Positions 31,001 through 32,912 of a DNA stretch of 32,912 bases are shown here, piece by piece; the first letter of the stretch is position 1; the number at the start of each line of letters is the position of its first letter. Where the stretch lies: NCBI GenBank assembly GCA_947624455.1, contig CANQKL010000003.1:1-32912 (forward strand). The letters are read 5' to 3'. The translations under genes were made by a program, and so were the position numbers. Origin of the DNA: an uncultured Clostridia bacterium. Its GTDB lineage: Bacteria; Bacillota; Clostridia; UMGS1883. The notes beneath the pieces are model-generated. The model saw nothing but the letters and a program-made list of their open reading frames with translations, searched no databases and had not been told where the DNA came from.

Positions 31001-32912
31001 CTGATAAGGACGGCTTTGTGGCCTACAAGGACAATAAAGAGACAAATGAAGGCAAAACAGACAGGGGTATTATCCAAGCCGCGATTTCCGACTGGGCGGC
31101 AAGAAATGCCTATGCGGCTTTTGATTTGGAAAAATACTCAGTCGATGATTTTGACAAGGCAGTTCTCCGCATGGTAGTAACAGAGGCCGCGAGCGGAGGA
31201 AATATACATTTCTACTGGATGGATTATGGCACATGGACAAGGGACAACTTGCAATTCGTTGTTAACACTGGCAAAATGCCAACATTTAAAAATAGCGGAG
31301 AGATAAAGGACGGAGAAGCATCGTTTAAAGGATATCCGTATCGTTTGCAAGCTAATGTCGGTGGTCTTAAAGTGGGTGATACACTTGAAGTGGATATCAC
31401 AGATTCTCTTAAGGGATATCTTACCAATGGTAATAACGTAAATCCCAGCCTTAGCAAAAAATTTACTTTGGCAATGTTAAGTCAGACCGGCAGCACGAAG
31501 TTCGCCTCCCTTGAGAACGGCACATATCCCGGCCCCGCCATCGTTCTCTCCACCTCCACGACCGAGGGCGAGAAGAGGGAAACAAAGGTCACGGTTAAAT
31601 TCCTTGACGACAAGAATAACGAGATCAAGAACGCCGAAACCGTTACCTCCGGCCTACAAAACGGCAAGCTCTACACCTACGACGCCCCCGAGACGGTAGT
31701 TTACAACGGTGTTACCTACTACCTTGACAAGGCCGATTCAAGCCTGAGCGTGATGATAACCGAGGGCGAAGCCTACGACCTCACCGCCAAGTATGTGCCT
31801 GCCGCCGAGGTCAAGGTGCGGTTCACCCACAACGGCGAACCCGTTGCCGATGACGACAGCGTATACGTGATGCCCGGCTCGACCTACACCTTCGCGCCCG
31901 AGACGGTCTATACCTTTGACGGACAGACGTATTTGACTGATACGGAGCGTTCAACTCTCGCCGTCAAGGCCGCTTCCGATACCGAAAACGCAATAGTTGT
32001 CGCTCTTGCCGAAATCCAGCTTGGTGAAAACATAATTAAAAACGGCAGCTTTGAAACTGATACCGACGGCTGGACTTCCTACAATAACGGGATAAAGGCC
32101 CTCGGCTCCAACTGGGCGCGGTCAAAGGATTACGCCAAGGACGGCAGTTATTCGCTGCACGTAAATCAGAGCCAGGAGAATACATGGACGGGTTCTAACG
32201 ACGACAACAACCTCCAGACATACTTTAAGCTCGAGCCTAACAAGAAGTATCTGCTCACCTTCAGTGAGTATTGGACGCAGGCTGTGAGCAGCTCAAATTC
32301 CGGACACATGAACGCCGCAACGGTATCGGCGGGCTACGGAACATCCAACCACAAGCCCGCGGCCGGAGGCTGGTCCTCCTGGGACACTGGCGGAGTGAAC
32401 AGAACCTTAGCCCGCGAGGCCAATAAGTGGCTGACCTACGCGTATCTGCTTGACACTTCCAACGCGGATGTTGTCAACGCGGCGGAAATTTATGCCACAA
32501 TAGCTTACTCCATGAACCAATGCACGTCTCTCTACATTGACGACTTCTCGCTGTGCGAGATCGTCGATTCCGAGATAAAGACTGCCCAGATCACCGTCCG
32601 CTATGTGGATGAAAAGGGCGAGGAGCTGGCCGCCGCTGAGAGCTTCACCGCCAGAGTGGGCGACAGCTATGACGCTGAGCCGTATGTTATTGACGCGCTC
32701 CACCGGAACAAGACTGTCTACGCCTTTGACTCCGGCGCCACCGGCGAAATTACCGGCGAAGTTACCGGCGATAAGCAGATCGACATGGTCTACTCATCAG
32801 CGGCATATGACGGCGTTCTTCTGGATCTGAGCTTTGACGGCGCCGACAGCGGCTTTGCCGGAGGCGAGGGTACAGCCCGTTACCGCGGCAAGTCGCCCGT
32901 CTTCGCTGCGGG
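28033..32912 (+). CDS. very large secreted heparinase II/III-like polysaccharide lyase (3' partial)
   Basis: The frame is open from the ATG at 28033 (behind AGGAGG) to the window edge, at least 1626 codons. The ORF track omits it because the stop lies outside. A signal peptide (MGLSRVLAMVVTLTMVFTVLA) leads. Residues about 185-290 resemble a CBM96/DNRLRE domain (DQDTYISSKD, RAYMNFSLGK). An alpha-helical lyase region follows (about 290-560), then a heparinase II/III-like beta-domain with GHAHPDSNQVLMYAYGKPLL near residue 607 and VDSGRYGY. A second CBM96-like region at about 1030-1160 has lower GC. MucBP-like segments (TVKFLDDKNNEI, ITVRYVDEKGEE) flank a CBM4_9-like domain (IIKNGSFETDTDGW). A LamG-like start (VLLDLSFDGADSG) is cut by the edge. 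It should cleave an acidic polysaccharide by beta-elimination outside the cell; the substrate is not determinable. Confidence 0.83.
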   Translation, partial: MGLSRVLAMVVTLTMVFTVLAVFPMGASATSMTDAAFFAKLNYDAYPELGLVKAAVDRKDYDKAKAELLKYLKARHADGKITGNGVTEADENYGMAVLPMRNILTGPYEFDMWQAEFTVTDKNFKDYSIDVTDRVRHELANGAVSFMLMAGNKQRYPVIVKSKEAGDAGPRLVVKLSDGTDETIGADQDTYISSKDTKTDYGAAAELYVKEDADNGNNSTGENTRRAYMNFSLGKVANKEITSAALVVNAAYANDCATGPKDVLVINIGDTTWNESKHTWDAIKGNIYSYENLDEPIWNANAPNADSEYHNVTSRFWFGKPMAYEYLSYLKMGEKAYNDSHPYHEQYPGDEFGPKLVDLMNAFATQMNYGWTRTLETGERLNRWVDIVDAFLGTNVFDDKLDELVNILSFMWGDCNYLNGLDITSDGPWWSNWKLVANAGFFKAVEFLPELKDHDAFRERVEGNVEYTMDFLFNDDMSFKEAGPSYGEWCMKLYGDCLIAAEKSDNPVSASFKTKLIYAARNAAQSFFPDGWDSNVGDSNYRDKMSEFKLIAEYLDDPMLDAYVNGDGAYEGEKSVLYNDVNSVYMRTSWDPKETTYVSFSNNPNDGHAHPDSNQVLMYAYGKPLLVDSGRYGYANPNNSIYTELRYASAHNTVEAEGVSMGGNNNYHSSSAEKISSYADNDLFTFAASTQHGYPNTKHTRNVLFLKRLGGGVTFVTDYVDGNKADQVYRQNWHFMPSSNAAVGTDGHSVSTNFAGEANVDLYNADADASTEIKDGYFSADYGLVANSKYGSFKKTGEDVKFGTVIVPRRAGEAAKNITVTDKAKDNNSSAVSMTTPLRGSDSRKFDYTVYVKNNANADGAFGEYKTDAKAAIVMDGINGEEGTQAGPVQYGIVNGKTLTKNGQVIIESSAELNSIGVEQTGPTSPGLDITGENLAPNTDKTKAIKIYAGGAVESVTLNGENIKFEQDGDYVYAVGVGSVTTVDETVISADKDGFVAYKDNKETNEGKTDRGIIQAAISDWAARNAYAAFDLEKYSVDDFDKAVLRMVVTEAASGGNIHFYWMDYGTWTRDNLQFVVNTGKMPTFKNSGEIKDGEASFKGYPYRLQANVGGLKVGDTLEVDITDSLKGYLTNGNNVNPSLSKKFTLAMLSQTGSTKFASLENGTYPGPAIVLSTSTTEGEKRETKVTVKFLDDKNNEIKNAETVTSGLQNGKLYTYDAPETVVYNGVTYYLDKADSSLSVMITEGEAYDLTAKYVPAAEVKVRFTHNGEPVADDDSVYVMPGSTYTFAPETVYTFDGQTYLTDTERSTLAVKAASDTENAIVVALAEIQLGENIIKNGSFETDTDGWTSYNNGIKALGSNWARSKDYAKDGSYSLHVNQSQENTWTGSNDDNNLQTYFKLEPNKKYLLTFSEYWTQAVSSSNSGHMNAATVSAGYGTSNHKPAAGGWSSWDTGGVNRTLAREANKWLTYAYLLDTSNADVVNAAEIYATIAYSMNQCTSLYIDDFSLCEIVDSEIKTAQITVRYVDEKGEELAAAESFTARVGDSYDAEPYVIDALHRNKTVYAFDSGATGEITGEVTGDKQIDMVYSSAAYDGVLLDLSFDGADSGFAGGEGTARYRGKSPVFAA

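Overview
The window looks like a chromosomal segment of an endospore-forming, polysaccharide-degrading anaerobic Firmicute of the class Clostridia, probably an Oscillospirales-like gut bacterium. This is inferred from the sporulation sigma factor SigG, an oxygen-sensitive glycyl-radical enzyme, a 2-hydroxyacyl-CoA-dehydratase-type activase pair, the WalRK two-component locus, folate/FAD-dependent TrmFO, an SLH-domain surface protein and moderately high GC. I saw no tRNA, rRNA, CRISPR array or phage module.

Layout. (1) 1-2.7 kb: most of trans-4-hydroxy-L-proline dehydratase (hypD, 5' end outside the window) and a small conserved-looking protein with its own promoter. (2) 2.8-5.9 kb: a structured repeat element with inverted ends, sigG behind a near-perfect sigma-F-type promoter, and then an intergenic region of strong palindromes split by a complete ISL3-family insertion sequence with 8-bp target duplications. 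(3) 5.9-12.3 kb: a secreted protein of six chitobiase-C-terminal-like repeats on the minus strand, then a divergent operon for a two-ASKHA-domain activase and an HgdB-like subunit. The two are separated by a structured 136-nt spacer. (4) 12.4-18.0 kb: walR, walK, a small secreted protein preceded by tandem WalR-like half-sites, walH and walI. WalK appears to lack the G1 (DxGxG) ATP-binding box. (5) 18.1-20.5 kb: a glycine-rich membrane-associated protein (minus strand), a lipoprotein and trmFO, the last two overlapping. (6) 20.6-25.6 kb: a 1066-aa secreted GH105-type glycoside hydrolase with three F5/8C domains, a second copy of the structured repeat, and an SLH protein. (7) 25.7-32.9 kb: glycyl-tRNA synthetase, a sugar-nucleotide-type nucleotidyltransferase and a very large secreted heparinase II/III-like lyase that runs off the right edge.

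How the parts connect. WalRK with WalH/WalI is the classic cell-envelope sensing system. Candidate WalR sites lie in front of two secreted-protein genes here, one inside the locus and one at 7.76 kb. The GH105 enzyme, the lyase and the SLH protein indicate an extracellular programme of glycan binding and breakdown. HypD and the activase/dehydratase pair indicate anaerobic radical and ketyl-type dehydration chemistry.

The most unusual signals are: the covarying, hairpin-rich dispersed repeat (2816-3295 and 23963-24102); the missing G1 box in WalK; the tandem WalR half-site array; the structured spacer between the activase halves; and the palindrome cluster interrupted by the insertion sequence. 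No single wholly new multi-gene system is evident. The structured repeat is the best candidate for something undescribed.
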